A stretch of DNA of 64,000 bases from Phycisphaerales bacterium. GTDB taxonomy: Bacteria; Planctomycetota; Phycisphaerae; Phycisphaerales; UBA1924. Below the pieces are notes generated by a model. The model was not told where the DNA came from. It saw only the letters and a list, made by a program, of their open reading frames with translations, and did not search any database. A program made the position numbers and the translations under genes. Positions 8,303-16,494 of this stretch are shown piece by piece (within the stretch, counting starts at the first letter, position 1; the number at the start of each line of letters is the position of its first letter). The DNA lies in assembly GCA_040221175.1 (NCBI GenBank), contig JAVJVK010000001.1, forward strand, positions 434,001-498,000. Direction: 5' to 3'.

Positions 8303-8328
8303 CGCCCGGGCCTTTGCAAGCCCGGGCG
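8303..8328. terminator. hairpin between AIM24-family and Fn3-like genes
   Basis: CGCCCGGGC (8303-8311) and GCCCGGGCG (8320-8328) form a perfect 9-bp stem with loop CTTTGCAA. It lies downstream of the minus-strand gene ending at 8360 and upstream of the one starting at 8217. It has no T-run, so it may be a transcription attenuator or a weak terminator. Confidence 0.4.
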
Positions 8329-8359
8329 CCATCGACTCGTGGGGGTTTGGTTGGAGCGC

Positions 8360-9076
8360 TTATCCCGCGCTCTTTTGGTCCTCGGCCTTCACCGGCACGA
8401 TGCTGCCGGCGGTGATCTGGGTCTGCGGGCTGCCCTGGGTGCCGAAGCTGAAGCTCACGGCGTTGCTCCACGGGCTGACGGCGCCGGTGCTGAGCTGGGC
8501 GCTGACGCGGTACTCGACCTGCGAGAGGCCAACCGGCACGCCCTGGTCCTCGAAGGTCTTGTCGGTGAGCACGCCCACCACGGTCCACGGGCCGGTGGCG
8601 CCCGCCAGCGTGGTGTCGCGACGCTGGAGCTGGTACTGGGCCCCGCCGCCGCTGACCACGGTGAAGCTGCCGCGGATGAAGCCCGCTCCGGTCTGGACGA
8701 GCTCGCCGAAGACCGGCGCGGGCGGCGCCTCGCGGCCGCTGGGGTCCTTGGGCGCGGGGATCTGGGCGAGCACCCAGACGTTGGGGTCCCTGGTGGCCTT
8801 GGCGAAGGCGTCGATGGTGTCGATGTCGCCGCCGATGACCGCCTGCAGGGTCGCCATGGCGTTGTCCTTGGCTTCAGTCGCCGCCTTGCTCGCATCACGC
8901 GCCGCCAGGGCCGCGGCGTAGGCCGCCTCTGCGGCGTCAACGGCATCGCTCGTTTCCTGCAACTGCAAACTTGACAACCCGATCACGGGGGGCCCTGCCT
9001 GCCCGCCGCTCCAGATGGTGTAGTGCTGGCGGGCGAAGGCGATGTACGCCTGTTCCGTTGTTGGGGTCCTGCTCAT
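8360..9076 (-). CDS. helical plus fibronectin-III-like protein of unknown function
   Basis: The 238-aa protein has no signal peptide. Residues about 1-75 include MSRTPTTEQAYIAFARQHYTIW and an Ala-rich helical stretch (AAEAAYAAALAARDASKAATEAKDNA). Residues about 120-235 look like one fibronectin type III or similar beta-sandwich domain (TGPWTVVGVLTDKTFEDQG... LSQVEYRVSAQLSTGAVSPWSNAV). GGGAG precedes the ATG at 9076. Function unknown; such proteins are often surface- or envelope-associated, but nothing here shows export. Confidence 0.65.
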   Translation of the reverse strand: MSRTPTTEQAYIAFARQHYTIWSGGQAGPPVIGLSSLQLQETSDAVDAAEAAYAAALAARDASKAATEAKDNAMATLQAVIGGDIDTIDAFAKATRDPNVWVLAQIPAPKDPSGREAPPAPVFGELVQTGAGFIRGSFTVVSGGGAQYQLQRRDTTLAGATGPWTVVGVLTDKTFEDQGVPVGLSQVEYRVSAQLSTGAVSPWSNAVSFSFGTQGSPQTQITAGSIVPVKAEDQKSAG

Positions 9077-9330
9077 CTCGATGCTCCCAGGTGGGTTGAC
9101 CGGTCGGTCAAAGATTCGCGACCCGGCCGCCGGCCCCGTGCCGATCGTGCCGCCCGCAGGGGGTGTATCGAGCGGATTGGAAGGGCACTTCACTCCGTGA
9201 GTGAGGTTTGGGGTGAAAAAGTGGGGGTGGCGGGGGAAATCGGACCTGGGGGGGCGTGAGGGGGGTTTTTATTGGGCCACGTGGATCATGATCCGCTAGA
9301 GCAAGGAGGCAGCGGGCATCCACGTTCCAG

Positions 9331-12276
9331 CTATCGATAGAGGCCCGACGGCGACAAGTCGAAGATCGCCGCAATGACGAAGGGCCAGAGGATCCAACTA
9401 AACACGGTCACGGTCTTCGCGAGCAAGTCAAAGGTGAATTGACGGCTGAACCAATTTGAGTCGCTTCGTTGCCAGTCTTTCTTCCACATCGCCATCAATG
9501 GCCGGTCGCTAGCCCGCAATTCACGGCCAACGAGCGAAACCGGTGGCACAACATGTCGTATCGCGAGGAAGGCCCGGTCGGCCACTAGCCATGGCATGCG
9601 ACTCTTGCCTCGGGTGTCAGTGTCAAGAGACTCCTTATTCTCGGCCGCGTCGCGCGAAAGATTGAAGACTAGAAAGAGGCCGAAGAACATGAAGATAAGC
9701 GTCCAAAACATCCTCCCCAATGCTGTGCCATACCCATAGAAGGCGAGGATCGGGTGCCACCACGCGTGGTCCTTCCTCTCCTCGTGCGCCAGGTACACGC
9801 TGTGAGATTCTGGCACGAGTCCGTCGCGCCGAAGCGCTTGCTCGACGGTCCTGTAGTTGTCGCGCATGCGCTCGTCCTTGGGCATGCGCTCGAGCAATGG
9901 CATGAACCGCTCCCTGTCGTGGGAGCTGTTGACGATCGCGATCCGGCCGAAGGAGCTGTCGACGAGGTTGATCGCACTATCGCCACCAGGGGGCAACGCC
10001 CATTCCAGGAGCGACGCGTTCGATCGCCGGATCTCGATCGCGCCGCTCGCCTCTCCACCGGGGAGGAACAATTCGCCGGCCCTTCCGCCCTCCATCTTGA
10101 ACTCGTCGAAATCTTGTTTGGAGAGATCGATGACGCCCTGGCCGCGAATGCCATTTGCAACGATCGAACCAAGAGTCCCTCGCCGGACGCGCAGCCGACC
10201 TTCCAGTCGCATGTCGGTCAAGTCGACGAGGCCAAGTGTGGCACCCGATATGGTCACGTCGTTCGCGAACTGCCCGTCCGTGAGCTCGACGATCCAGCGG
10301 CTCGGTGGCTCGTCGCAATCGGCCTGAGGCATGGCGTCGAGTCGCACCCGATCTTCGAGCGCCGCTGAAGCCATGCTGATGCGCGTCTCGCGTGAGCGAT
10401 TGAGCTTCAGATCGACCGGGCCCGATACGCGTGCCCCATCCAAGGTGATGGTGAGGGCCTGTTCTTCCTCGGGCTTCGTCGAGTCCAACACTGTTAAGCG
10501 AACACCGATGATTGCTTGCTGCAGTTGCACCGAATCGGGAAGCCCGGATCCCAACAAGACATCGTCTGCCAGCAGTTGGGGTGCGATCAGTGCTTCAACT
10601 CTCGACAGCTTGAGGCCAATGAGTGTGCCGAGCTTCGCACGTCGCAGCACGATCTCTTTCGCTTGGATCGCCGCGAGCCTGGCTTCTCCGATGTCCGCGT
10701 TGCTTGCATCCAGAGTGGTGCACTTCAGTGCGATGGCTGTAGAAGAGTTGTTGCCGTCGGGATTGACCTGCAAGAGTTCAAGGGATGCGTCTTGCAGCAG
10801 CACAGCGCCCGCTGCGTCTACCTTCATGATGTTTGCCTCGAACGCGTTCGCCCGGGTCATGTTGAGGCTATGCCCGTCTCCGTTCCTTCCGATCACCGCG
10901 TCACGGATGAAGAAGTCTCGATCCAACCGAGCATTGCTGATGTTGACGCCGCGCGCCACTCGGATCCCTTCTATGGACATCCGCTGGGCCGTGTTCACGG
11001 GCGCGTGGACTCCCCCCTCAACATCAGTGTTGCGCATCACCATTGCGCCGCTCACGCGATTCCCAAAGGCGCTAAGCGTGCCTCCCACAAAGTCGCGCAC
11101 TTGATCAGAGCTAAAGCCGTTGCCCGTGGGAATGTTCGCGATATTGGCCTGCAGAGTGCGCAGGTCGATCATGGGGCGATCGGCCCTCGGGACAACGCCG
11201 ATGGTCAGATCACCTCCAACCTGGTTCGCGAGGATTATGCAATGGCCCTCCACCAAGCAGTTCTCGATCCTGAGGTCGCCGTCGATCGAACCGTTCGTCA
11301 TCGCTAGCGAGGCGGACTCCCGGCCCGGGTTCGCCGGGAGCAATAAAGTCAGATCGCGGCTGCGGATCCGATGCATCACCTTGTCACGGTTGGTTACACC
11401 CAGGATGCGGACGCTTTGCAGACGCGCCGTTCCGCACTCAAACCACAACATCGAGAGCGAACCCTCGACGGTAAGTGGCCCGAGACGGATCTCGGTCCCG
11501 ACGCTAATGTCGTCGAGCACAACAGTCTGGCCTTCGAGCGATTCCGAAGGGCTGGCTCCAAGAGCTTGATGGTGCGCCGGCGATTTGCGGACGACAACCC
11601 CAGTGATCACCAACTGTCCGCCGATCTCGGCACCGGAGGCCAGGATTGGTCCGGTGTGCGTGTGGTCGCGTGTCGCGTCCGATGAGCCGCTCAATTGGCG
11701 CGTATTCAGCGAGACGCCTCGTATCTGGACATAGCCTGACGTGCGTAGATTGGTAAGGTCAAGAAAGCCCTCATTGAGCAGGGCGAAGATCGTCAGGTTC
11801 CCGTTGATCGAGCACGAGCGGAGGTCGAGGCCAGAGATAGCCTCGTCCAGATTGGCGTCGGCGTTGTTTGCCTCCGGCCATCGCACCTCGCAGTACTCGA
11901 ACCCGACGCGATCGGAGAACGTTGTGCCATGGAACGAGACGCCCTGCTTGAACTCGCAGTTGCGGAAGTACACGCGGCCGAGTTGGCACGATATGAACTC
12001 GACAGGCTCGGTGAAGACACAGTCATTGAAGATGATGTCAGCGGGGTGCTCCAAGCCGCCAAACCTGATGGATTCCGTCACGCGGCGCTTGGCTCCCACC
12101 TCGTGGGCTCGGACCCAGGTCATCGTGTTGGGCCGCCTCAGCATTTCCCGGACGCTCAAGTCGGGATCCGCGGCGGCCTGCCATGCCGAGGCTGAATGTC
12201 CCGTAGTGGCAACGCAGCCGGAGAGAAAGACTGCGAGCGACACGCAGATGGCTAGGACCACCTCTTGTCGGAACAT
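9331..12276 (-). CDS. large pentapeptide-repeat-like lipoprotein with two C-terminal membrane helices
   Basis: The 981-aa protein starts with a lipoprotein signal (VVLAICVSLAVFLSGC). Most of the rest is many imperfect repeats of the kind FNDCVFTEPVEFISCQLGRVYFRNCEF and LDLTNLRTSGYVQIRG, pointing to a right-handed beta-helix of pentapeptide-repeat type. Near the C-terminus, YRTVEQALRRDGLVPESHSVY resembles the helical segment that often follows such repeats. Membrane segments lie at about 855-873 and 955-972. Having both a lipobox and C-terminal helices is unusual. By eye the gene has lower GC and less biased third codon positions than its neighbours, so recent transfer is plausible. The ATG at 12276 follows GGGGG. 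Confidence 0.7.
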   Translation of the reverse strand: MFRQEVVLAICVSLAVFLSGCVATTGHSASAWQAAADPDLSVREMLRRPNTMTWVRAHEVGAKRRVTESIRFGGLEHPADIIFNDCVFTEPVEFISCQLGRVYFRNCEFKQGVSFHGTTFSDRVGFEYCEVRWPEANNADANLDEAISGLDLRSCSINGNLTIFALLNEGFLDLTNLRTSGYVQIRGVSLNTRQLSGSSDATRDHTHTGPILASGAEIGGQLVITGVVVRKSPAHHQALGASPSESLEGQTVVLDDISVGTEIRLGPLTVEGSLSMLWFECGTARLQSVRILGVTNRDKVMHRIRSRDLTLLLPANPGRESASLAMTNGSIDGDLRIENCLVEGHCIILANQVGGDLTIGVVPRADRPMIDLRTLQANIANIPTGNGFSSDQVRDFVGGTLSAFGNRVSGAMVMRNTDVEGGVHAPVNTAQRMSIEGIRVARGVNISNARLDRDFFIRDAVIGRNGDGHSLNMTRANAFEANIMKVDAAGAVLLQDASLELLQVNPDGNNSSTAIALKCTTLDASNADIGEARLAAIQAKEIVLRRAKLGTLIGLKLSRVEALIAPQLLADDVLLGSGLPDSVQLQQAIIGVRLTVLDSTKPEEEQALTITLDGARVSGPVDLKLNRSRETRISMASAALEDRVRLDAMPQADCDEPPSRWIVELTDGQFANDVTISGATLGLVDLTDMRLEGRLRVRRGTLGSIVANGIRGQGVIDLSKQDFDEFKMEGGRAGELFLPGGEASGAIEIRRSNASLLEWALPPGGDSAINLVDSSFGRIAIVNSSHDRERFMPLLERMPKDERMRDNYRTVEQALRRDGLVPESHSVYLAHEERKDHAWWHPILAFYGYGTALGRMFWTLIFMFFGLFLVFNLSRDAAENKESLDTDTRGKSRMPWLVADRAFLAIRHVVPPVSLVGRELRASDRPLMAMWKKDWQRSDSNWFSRQFTFDLLAKTVTVFSWILWPFVIAAIFDLSPSGLYR

Positions 12277-12556
12277 GCGACCCCCGATGCGTACGAGATT
12301 AGGCGGACTCAGGTGCGCATTGCGCCACCTTTGCATGAGAGCGTAAACCGAGGAGCGCCCACGCAGAACCCGCGTTTAATTTAGGCAACATGGGAGGACG
12401 AAGGAGCGCACTGCCACACTGCGTTCGCCTAATGAACGGCGTTGCGATGCGTGCCCGCCGGCTGCCCGCAAGTCGTAGTGTCGGATAGCTCGGGTCCGAT
12501 CACAAAAACCGCCCTGGCGCCCCCAAGAAGCGTTCCTACCCGTGTCGGAGGAGTTC

Positions 12557-12787
12557 TTGACGCTGCAAGAGCTCCTCTTGACGCGTCAAGAACTCCTCCC
12601 GACGCTGCAAGAACTCCTCCCGACGCGTCAAGAACTGCTCCTGACGCGTCAAGAGCTCCTCCTGACGCTGCAAGAACTGCTCCTGACACGTCAAGAACTG
12701 CTCCTGACGCTGCACGAACTCCTCCTGACACGTCAAGAGCTTCTCCTGACGCGTCAGGAGCCCCTCCCGACGCGTCAGGAGTTCCTC
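12557..12787. repeat. 11 tandem copies of a 21-bp near-self-complementary repeat
   Basis: Eleven units of exactly 21 bp run without gaps. Core variants are YTGACGCGTCAAGA followed by RCTCCTC, alternating with GACGCTGCAAGA forms. Each unit is close to its own reverse complement (TTGACGCGTCAA and CTCCTGACGCGTCAGGAG are perfect palindromes), and all six frames stay open. On the plus strand from GTG 12542 the frame encodes heptads such as LTRQELL, and on the minus strand heptads such as LTRQEEF. A plus-strand 122-aa product with a leucine-zipper-like N-terminus is possible, but there is no clear ribosome site. The unit length is a multiple of three. Confidence 0.85.
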
Positions 12788-13000
12788 TCCGCACGCCCGG
12801 GGCACGCCCCATGGCGGGGCGCGGCGGGTCGCGTTGGGGCGGGGGCGCTGGCCGGGTTGACACGCCGCGGCGCGGCGCGAGAATCGCGCGGAGGGCCGGT
12901 GGCTGGATGAGCCCGGCCCGACGGACACCCCCCGGAGGAATCGCACCCCCACCCAGCCCACAAGGACCCAATCCCCACCCAATCCAGAAGGAGGCCCGCC

Positions 13001-13396
13001 ATGCGCATCGCCAGCACCGACATCCCCGTTCGCATCGACGCGCCCGGCGCCACGGCGCGGCAGCAGACCGGCTTCGGCGACGTCAGCGGCTACACCACCA
13101 TGGGGGCCGAACGCTTCAGCTTCGACGCGGGGGCGGACATCACGGCGCTGCTCGAGGGCCTCGATGGCGACTGCTGCCACTGCCCGCACTGGGGCTACGT
13201 GATCAAGGGCGCCATCACGGCCATGTACACCGAGGGTGAGCTCAAGGGAACCGAAGAAACGTGCCGCCAGGGCGACATCTTCTACTGGCCCCCCGGTCAC
13301 AGCGTGCGGGCCGAGGAAGACACCGACATCGTCATGTTCAGCCCAGAGCACGAGCACGGCCAGGTGATGGACCACATCCAGGAGAAGCTGGGCTAG
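13001..13396 (+). CDS. small cupin-domain protein (131 aa)
   Basis: A strong AAGGAGG lies a few bases before the ATG at 13001. The protein has a cupin-like core: DGDCCHCPHWGYVIKGAITAMY (Cys/His-rich in place of the usual HxH), then GDIFYWPPGHSVRAEEDTDIVMFSP. The C-terminus HEHGQVMDHIQEKLG is short and helical. The pair Cys-His-Cys-Pro-His could bind metal. It stands alone between two repeat regions. No substrate can be given. Confidence 0.8.
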   Translation: MRIASTDIPVRIDAPGATARQQTGFGDVSGYTTMGAERFSFDAGADITALLEGLDGDCCHCPHWGYVIKGAITAMYTEGELKGTEETCRQGDIFYWPPGHSVRAEEDTDIVMFSPEHEHGQVMDHIQEKLG

Positions 13397-13455
13397 GCGC
13401 GCGGTGCGCCGTGCTTGGGGGGTGCACGGTGGGTTGGGCGCGCCGTGCTTTCTGT

Positions 13456-13672
13456 GTGCACGGTGGCTTGGGCGCACCGTGCTTTGGCGGTGCGCCGAAG
13501 GTCGACGCCCCGGCGGAGCGCCCCTCAAGACAGGGTCGCTGCGCCGGGGCTCGCTCAATGTTGGTGTTCTTGAGGCGCTCGCGTTGCTCGCTTGACGGGC
13601 TGCGCCCGGGCGGCCGCCTCGCCTCCGCATGCGCTTTCGCTCGAAGACTCGCTCGGCGGATGCTGCGGCGCC
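13456..13672 (+). repeat. GC-rich interspersed element, copy A
   Basis: This copy runs from GTGCACGGTGGCTTGGGC through CGACGCCCCGGCGGAGCG and GTTGGTGTTCTTGAGGCG to GCGGATGCTGCGGCGCC. It matches copy B (13688-13911) over nearly its full length and copy C in reverse. All frames are open by chance, but no protein-like product is seen. Shorter relatives of the first about 45 bases also lie at 13403-13455. Confidence 0.8.
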
Positions 13673-13687
13673 ATCGTGCTGTGAGAA

Positions 13688-13911
13688 GTGCACGGTGTGT
13701 TGGGCGCCCCGTGCTTTGGCGGTGCGCCGATGTTCGACGCCCCGGCGGAGCGCCCCTGAAGACAGGGTCGCTGCGCCGGGGCTCGCTCAATGTTGGTGTT
13801 CTTGAGGCGCTCGCTTCGCTCGCTTGCGGGCTAACGCCCGGGCGGCCGGGGGGCCGCCTCGCCTCCGCATGCGCTGCGCTCGCGGACTCGCTGCGCGGAT
13901 GCTGCGGCGCG
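13688..13911 (+). repeat. GC-rich interspersed element, copy B
   Basis: This is a direct repeat of copy A with small indels (for example an extra GGGG stretch around 13845-13855). The shared blocks include GACAGGGTCGCTGCGCCGGG, CTCGCTCAATGTTGGTGTTC and CCGCCTCGCCTCCGCATGCG. Confidence 0.8.
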
Positions 13912-13966
13912 GGGGCAGGGCGCGCGTGGGCGTGCACGGTGGGTTGGAAGCGCCGTGCTTCAACGG

Positions 13967-14205
13967 TGCGCGGTGGCGCCGGAGCATCCGCCGAGCCGGT
14001 CTGCCGGCGACAGCGCATGCGCAGGCGAGGCCCGCCAGGGCCCGGCCGAAGGCCGCCAAGCGAGCAACGCGAGCGCCTCAAGAACCCCCATTTTGGTCGA
14101 GCCGAAGCGCAGCGGACCGTCTTGTCTGGTGGGGGGCGGGCCGCTCCGCGCAGGCGTCACCCGTCGGCGCACCTGCGAAGCCAACGCACACGCCCCACCG
14201 TGCAC
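13967..14205 (-). repeat. GC-rich interspersed element, copy C (inverted, diverged)
   Basis: In reverse orientation this copy shares GGCGGATGCTCC, GCATGCGCTGTCGCC, CTTGAGGCGCTCGCGTTGCTC and a terminal GTGCACGGTGGGGCG with copies A and B. It is more diverged in the centre, where GGTTCTTGAGG is followed by different sequence. The unique spacer to the VOC gene is short. Confidence 0.65.
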
Positions 14206-14266
14206 CCCCGACGCGCAACGCCCCCCGCGCCGGGCGCAGCCCGCGCCCGGCCCCGCTGGCGAAGCG

Positions 14267-14674
14267 TCAAGTTGAACTCTTCTGGTAGATCATCACCAGG
14301 TTCCCGCACGTGTCGTCAAGGGTCGCCATGATCGTGCCGGCCATCTCCGCCGGCTCGCCCCTGAACGCAACGCCCAGCTTCTTCAGGCGCTCGTACTCGG
14401 CCTTGCAGTCGTCGACCTCGAAGGCGGTGATGGGGATGCCCTCGGCGACCAGCGCGGCCTTGTAGGCCTTGGTTGCCGGGTGCTCGCCGGCGGGTTCGAG
14501 CATGAGTTCGGTGGGGCTCGCCTCGTCGGCATCCTCGGGGCTGACGACGGTGAGGAAGCGGGCCTCGCCGCCCATCGGGATGTCCTGCTTCTTGACGAAG
14601 CCGAGCTTTTCCGTGTAGAACCGCAGGGCGTGGTCCTGGTCGCTGACCGGGACGCTCTCGAGCTTGATGCGCAT
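14267..14674 (-). CDS. VOC (glyoxalase/bleomycin-resistance fold) family protein
   Basis: This 135-aa single-domain protein has the paired beta-alpha-beta-beta-beta pattern: MRIKLESVPVSDQDHALRFYTEKLGFV, then AYKAALVAEGIPITAFEVDDCKAEYERLKKLGVAFRG and a final DTCGNLVMIYQK. Family members bind metal and act as dioxygenases, isomerases or resistance proteins. Substrate cannot be told here. The ATG at 14674 begins the classic motif. Confidence 0.88.
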   Translation of the reverse strand: MRIKLESVPVSDQDHALRFYTEKLGFVKKQDIPMGGEARFLTVVSPEDADEASPTELMLEPAGEHPATKAYKAALVAEGIPITAFEVDDCKAEYERLKKLGVAFRGEPAEMAGTIMATLDDTCGNLVMIYQKSST

Positions 14675-14716
14675 GGCGTGGTCCCCCAAGGCGTACGCGT
14701 ACGCGTACGCGGGACG

Positions 14717-15805
14717 CTAGGGCCTCGATGCGTCGCCGTCCTCGCCCTTGCGCGTGTGGCGGATCGAGCCGTAGTTCAGCAGGGCCACGAAGATCGACCC
14801 GCCCAGGAGGTTGCCCACGATGGCGATGGCCAGCGAGCCCACGGCGTGGCCGAGCGAGAGGTCGGCGCCGGTGAACGCGGCGGCCAGCACCTCGGCCGTG
14901 CCCGCGATCGAGTGGTGCAGCCCGCCCAGGCCGATGAGGAACGTGACGAAGTAGATCAGCAGCACGGTCGCCGGACCGGGTGGCGTGCTGAGCACCAGCC
15001 AGCCGCCCAGGGCCATGAGCCAGCCCGCCAGTACCGCGCTGGCCAGCGTCGCGGCCGCGGTGGGCTTCAGGAAATGCTCGGCCGCCCACGCGTAGCCCGG
15101 GGCGGCGCCGGTCACGCCCTCGGCCGCGGCCAGCAGCAGCGCCCCCAGCAGGCAGCCGAGCATGTTGCCCAGCAGCACCGTGCCCCACAGGCGGCCGAGG
15201 GCGCGGGCCCGCAGCCGCTTGTCGAGCACGGGGTAGACCGCCAGGGCCGTGTGCTCGGTGAAGAGCTGCGTGCCGCTCATGAGGCACAGGACGAAGCCCA
15301 GCGGGTAGACCAGCGCGACCAGCACGGTGCGCAGCATCGCGGGCTGGACCGATTCGGTGGCGGTCGCCAGCACGCCCACGGCCAGGGCGGTGAAGGCCAT
15401 GGTGCCGCCCGCGCCGATCGAGGACAGCAAGAGCGAGAGCCAGCGGCGGTCGGCCTGCTCGACGCCTTCCTCGATGGCCAGTTGCAGCGTGTCGTCGGGG
15501 TGGCGCAGGGCGATGTCGGTGCGCTTGAGGATGACCGGCTGGTAGTCGCGGTCCTCGCTGGAGCGCCGCGTCTGGCGGATCGTGTCGGGGGCGGTGTCGG
15601 GGGTGGGGCCAGTTCGGCCGTCTTGATCAGGTGGGTCGGCGATGCGGCACCCCTTTCGGGCAATCCGGCGGGCAATCCGATGGGCAATCCAAGGCGCGCT
15701 GGGATGCCCGCGCGCGCATGAAACTTTCTTCGCGCAGGAAACGCACGCCCGCGGTGGCCCTAGGAAGCCTCCGGAGGCACACGCCCGAGAAAGGAAGGTT
15801 CGCAT
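14717..15805 (-). CDS. formate/nitrite transporter family protein (YfdC-like), start uncertain
   Basis: This membrane channel-like protein has six hydrophobic segments typical of the FNT family. The region LLLSSIGAGGTMAFTALAVGVLATA and then LVYPLGFVLCLMSGTQLFTEHTALAVYPVLD closely resembles YfdC, including the conserved QLFTE(H/N)T segment. A second half (FLIGLGGLHHSIAGTAEVLAAAFTG and LGGSIFVALLNYGSIRH) completes the fold. No ATG, GTG or TTG occurs between the ATG at 15805 and the first membrane segment. The ATG at 15805 would overlap the divergent gene's start and add a Cys/Arg-rich tail of about 80 residues. The real start may be a rarer codon near 15,600. Confidence 0.8.
   Translation of the reverse strand: MRTFLSRACASGGFLGPPRACVSCAKKVSCARGHPSAPWIAHRIARRIARKGCRIADPPDQDGRTGPTPDTAPDTIRQTRRSSEDRDYQPVILKRTDIALRHPDDTLQLAIEEGVEQADRRWLSLLLSSIGAGGTMAFTALAVGVLATATESVQPAMLRTVLVALVYPLGFVLCLMSGTQLFTEHTALAVYPVLDKRLRARALGRLWGTVLLGNMLGCLLGALLLAAAEGVTGAAPGYAWAAEHFLKPTAAATLASAVLAGWLMALGGWLVLSTPPGPATVLLIYFVTFLIGLGGLHHSIAGTAEVLAAAFTGADLSLGHAVGSLAIAIVGNLLGGSIFVALLNYGSIRHTRKGEDGDASRP
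15658..15692. repeat. three tandem 12-bp units (GGGCAATCC core)
   Basis: CGGGCAATCCGG, CGGGCAATCCGA and TGGGCAATCCAA follow one another in the region between the divergent FNT and NAD(P)-binding genes. They could be an operator array or just slippage; in the FNT frame they encode IAxR repeats. Confidence 0.6.
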
Positions 15806-16478
15806 GCGCACGCTCGTCATCGGGGCCAACGGGGATACGGGGTTCAAGGTTGTTCAGCAGCTCAAGGCCGGCGGACGGCACGAGCCGGTGGCGATGATCC
15901 GCGACGAGGGCCAGCAGCCCCGCTTCGCCGGGGCGGGCGTCGAGACCGTCATGGGCGACCTGCTGCATCCGATCGATGACGCGATGCAGGGCTGCGAGGC
16001 GGTCGTCTTTGCCGCGGGCTCGGGCGGCAAGACCGGCAAGGACATGACGGTGCTGATCGACCAGCTGGGCGCCATCCGCGCGGCCGTGGCGGCGCTCAAT
16101 GCGGGCGCGAAGCGCTTCGTGCTGCTCAGCGGCCTGAACACCGACCGCGACGCGACGCAGGACCCCATCCCGCACTGGCGGCGGGCCAAGGGCCGGGCCG
16201 ACGACTTCGTGCGCACGATGCCCGAGGCCTTCGATGGCAAGGGCCTCAACTACACCATCGTCTGCCCGGGCGCGCTGCACGACGACGACGAGGAGCCCAC
16301 GGGCGTCAAGCTCGTCTCACCCGACGGCAAGGGCCTGAGCAAGCCGCGCACCAGCCGGGCCAACACGGCGGCGGTGATGGTGGCCAGCCTGGACGAGGAC
16401 GCGGCCACGCGGCAGACCATCGGGGTGATCGATGGGGATGCGCAGGCGGGTGCGGCGGTCAGGAACTGGAAGGGCTGA
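15804..16478 (+). CDS. atypical SDR / NAD(P)H-binding protein
   Basis: The protein has 224 aa with a Rossmann start MRTLVIGANGDTGFKVVQQL, a GANGxTG NADPH motif, and later FVLLSGLNTDRDAT and LNYTIVCPGAL. It matches the NAD(P)-binding group of atypical short-chain dehydrogenases (YwnB/YhfK-like), often of unknown substrate. AGGAAGG lies just upstream of the ATG at 15804, fixing the start. It is divergent from the FNT gene. Confidence 0.88.
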   Translation: MRTLVIGANGDTGFKVVQQLKAGGRHEPVAMIRDEGQQPRFAGAGVETVMGDLLHPIDDAMQGCEAVVFAAGSGGKTGKDMTVLIDQLGAIRAAVAALNAGAKRFVLLSGLNTDRDATQDPIPHWRRAKGRADDFVRTMPEAFDGKGLNYTIVCPGALHDDDEEPTGVKLVSPDGKGLSKPRTSRANTAAVMVASLDEDAATRQTIGVIDGDAQAGAAVRNWKG

Positions 16479-16494
16479 GTTCGTCGGGCCGGGC

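Noticed and set aside
9283-9294. Perfect palindrome GGATCATGATCC after the 981-aa gene
   Set aside because: A 12-bp palindrome without loop or second copy nearby can arise by chance; no operator or terminator features.
12557-12787. CRISPR array
   Set aside because: Units are 21 bp, adjacent and without unique spacers, and no cas genes are near.
12536-13693. Minus-strand frame of 385 codons ending in LTRQEE heptads
   Set aside because: It runs antisense through the well-supported cupin gene and the GC-rich repeats; only the heptad part is of interest, and it is reported as a repeat.
13261-14331. Several open frames across the GC-rich repeats
   Set aside because: They consist of repeated Arg/Ala/Pro-rich text in all frames and follow the repeats rather than a protein.
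14691-14711. Short GCGTAC hexamer run
   Set aside because: Only three and a half units between two genes; likely slippage, no sign of function.
14480-15721. Long plus-strand open frame (about 413 codons) opposite the FNT channel gene
   Set aside because: Its translation is His/Gln/Arg/Ala-rich without domain pattern; it is a shadow caused by high GC at third positions. Similar frames opposite many genes were ignored.
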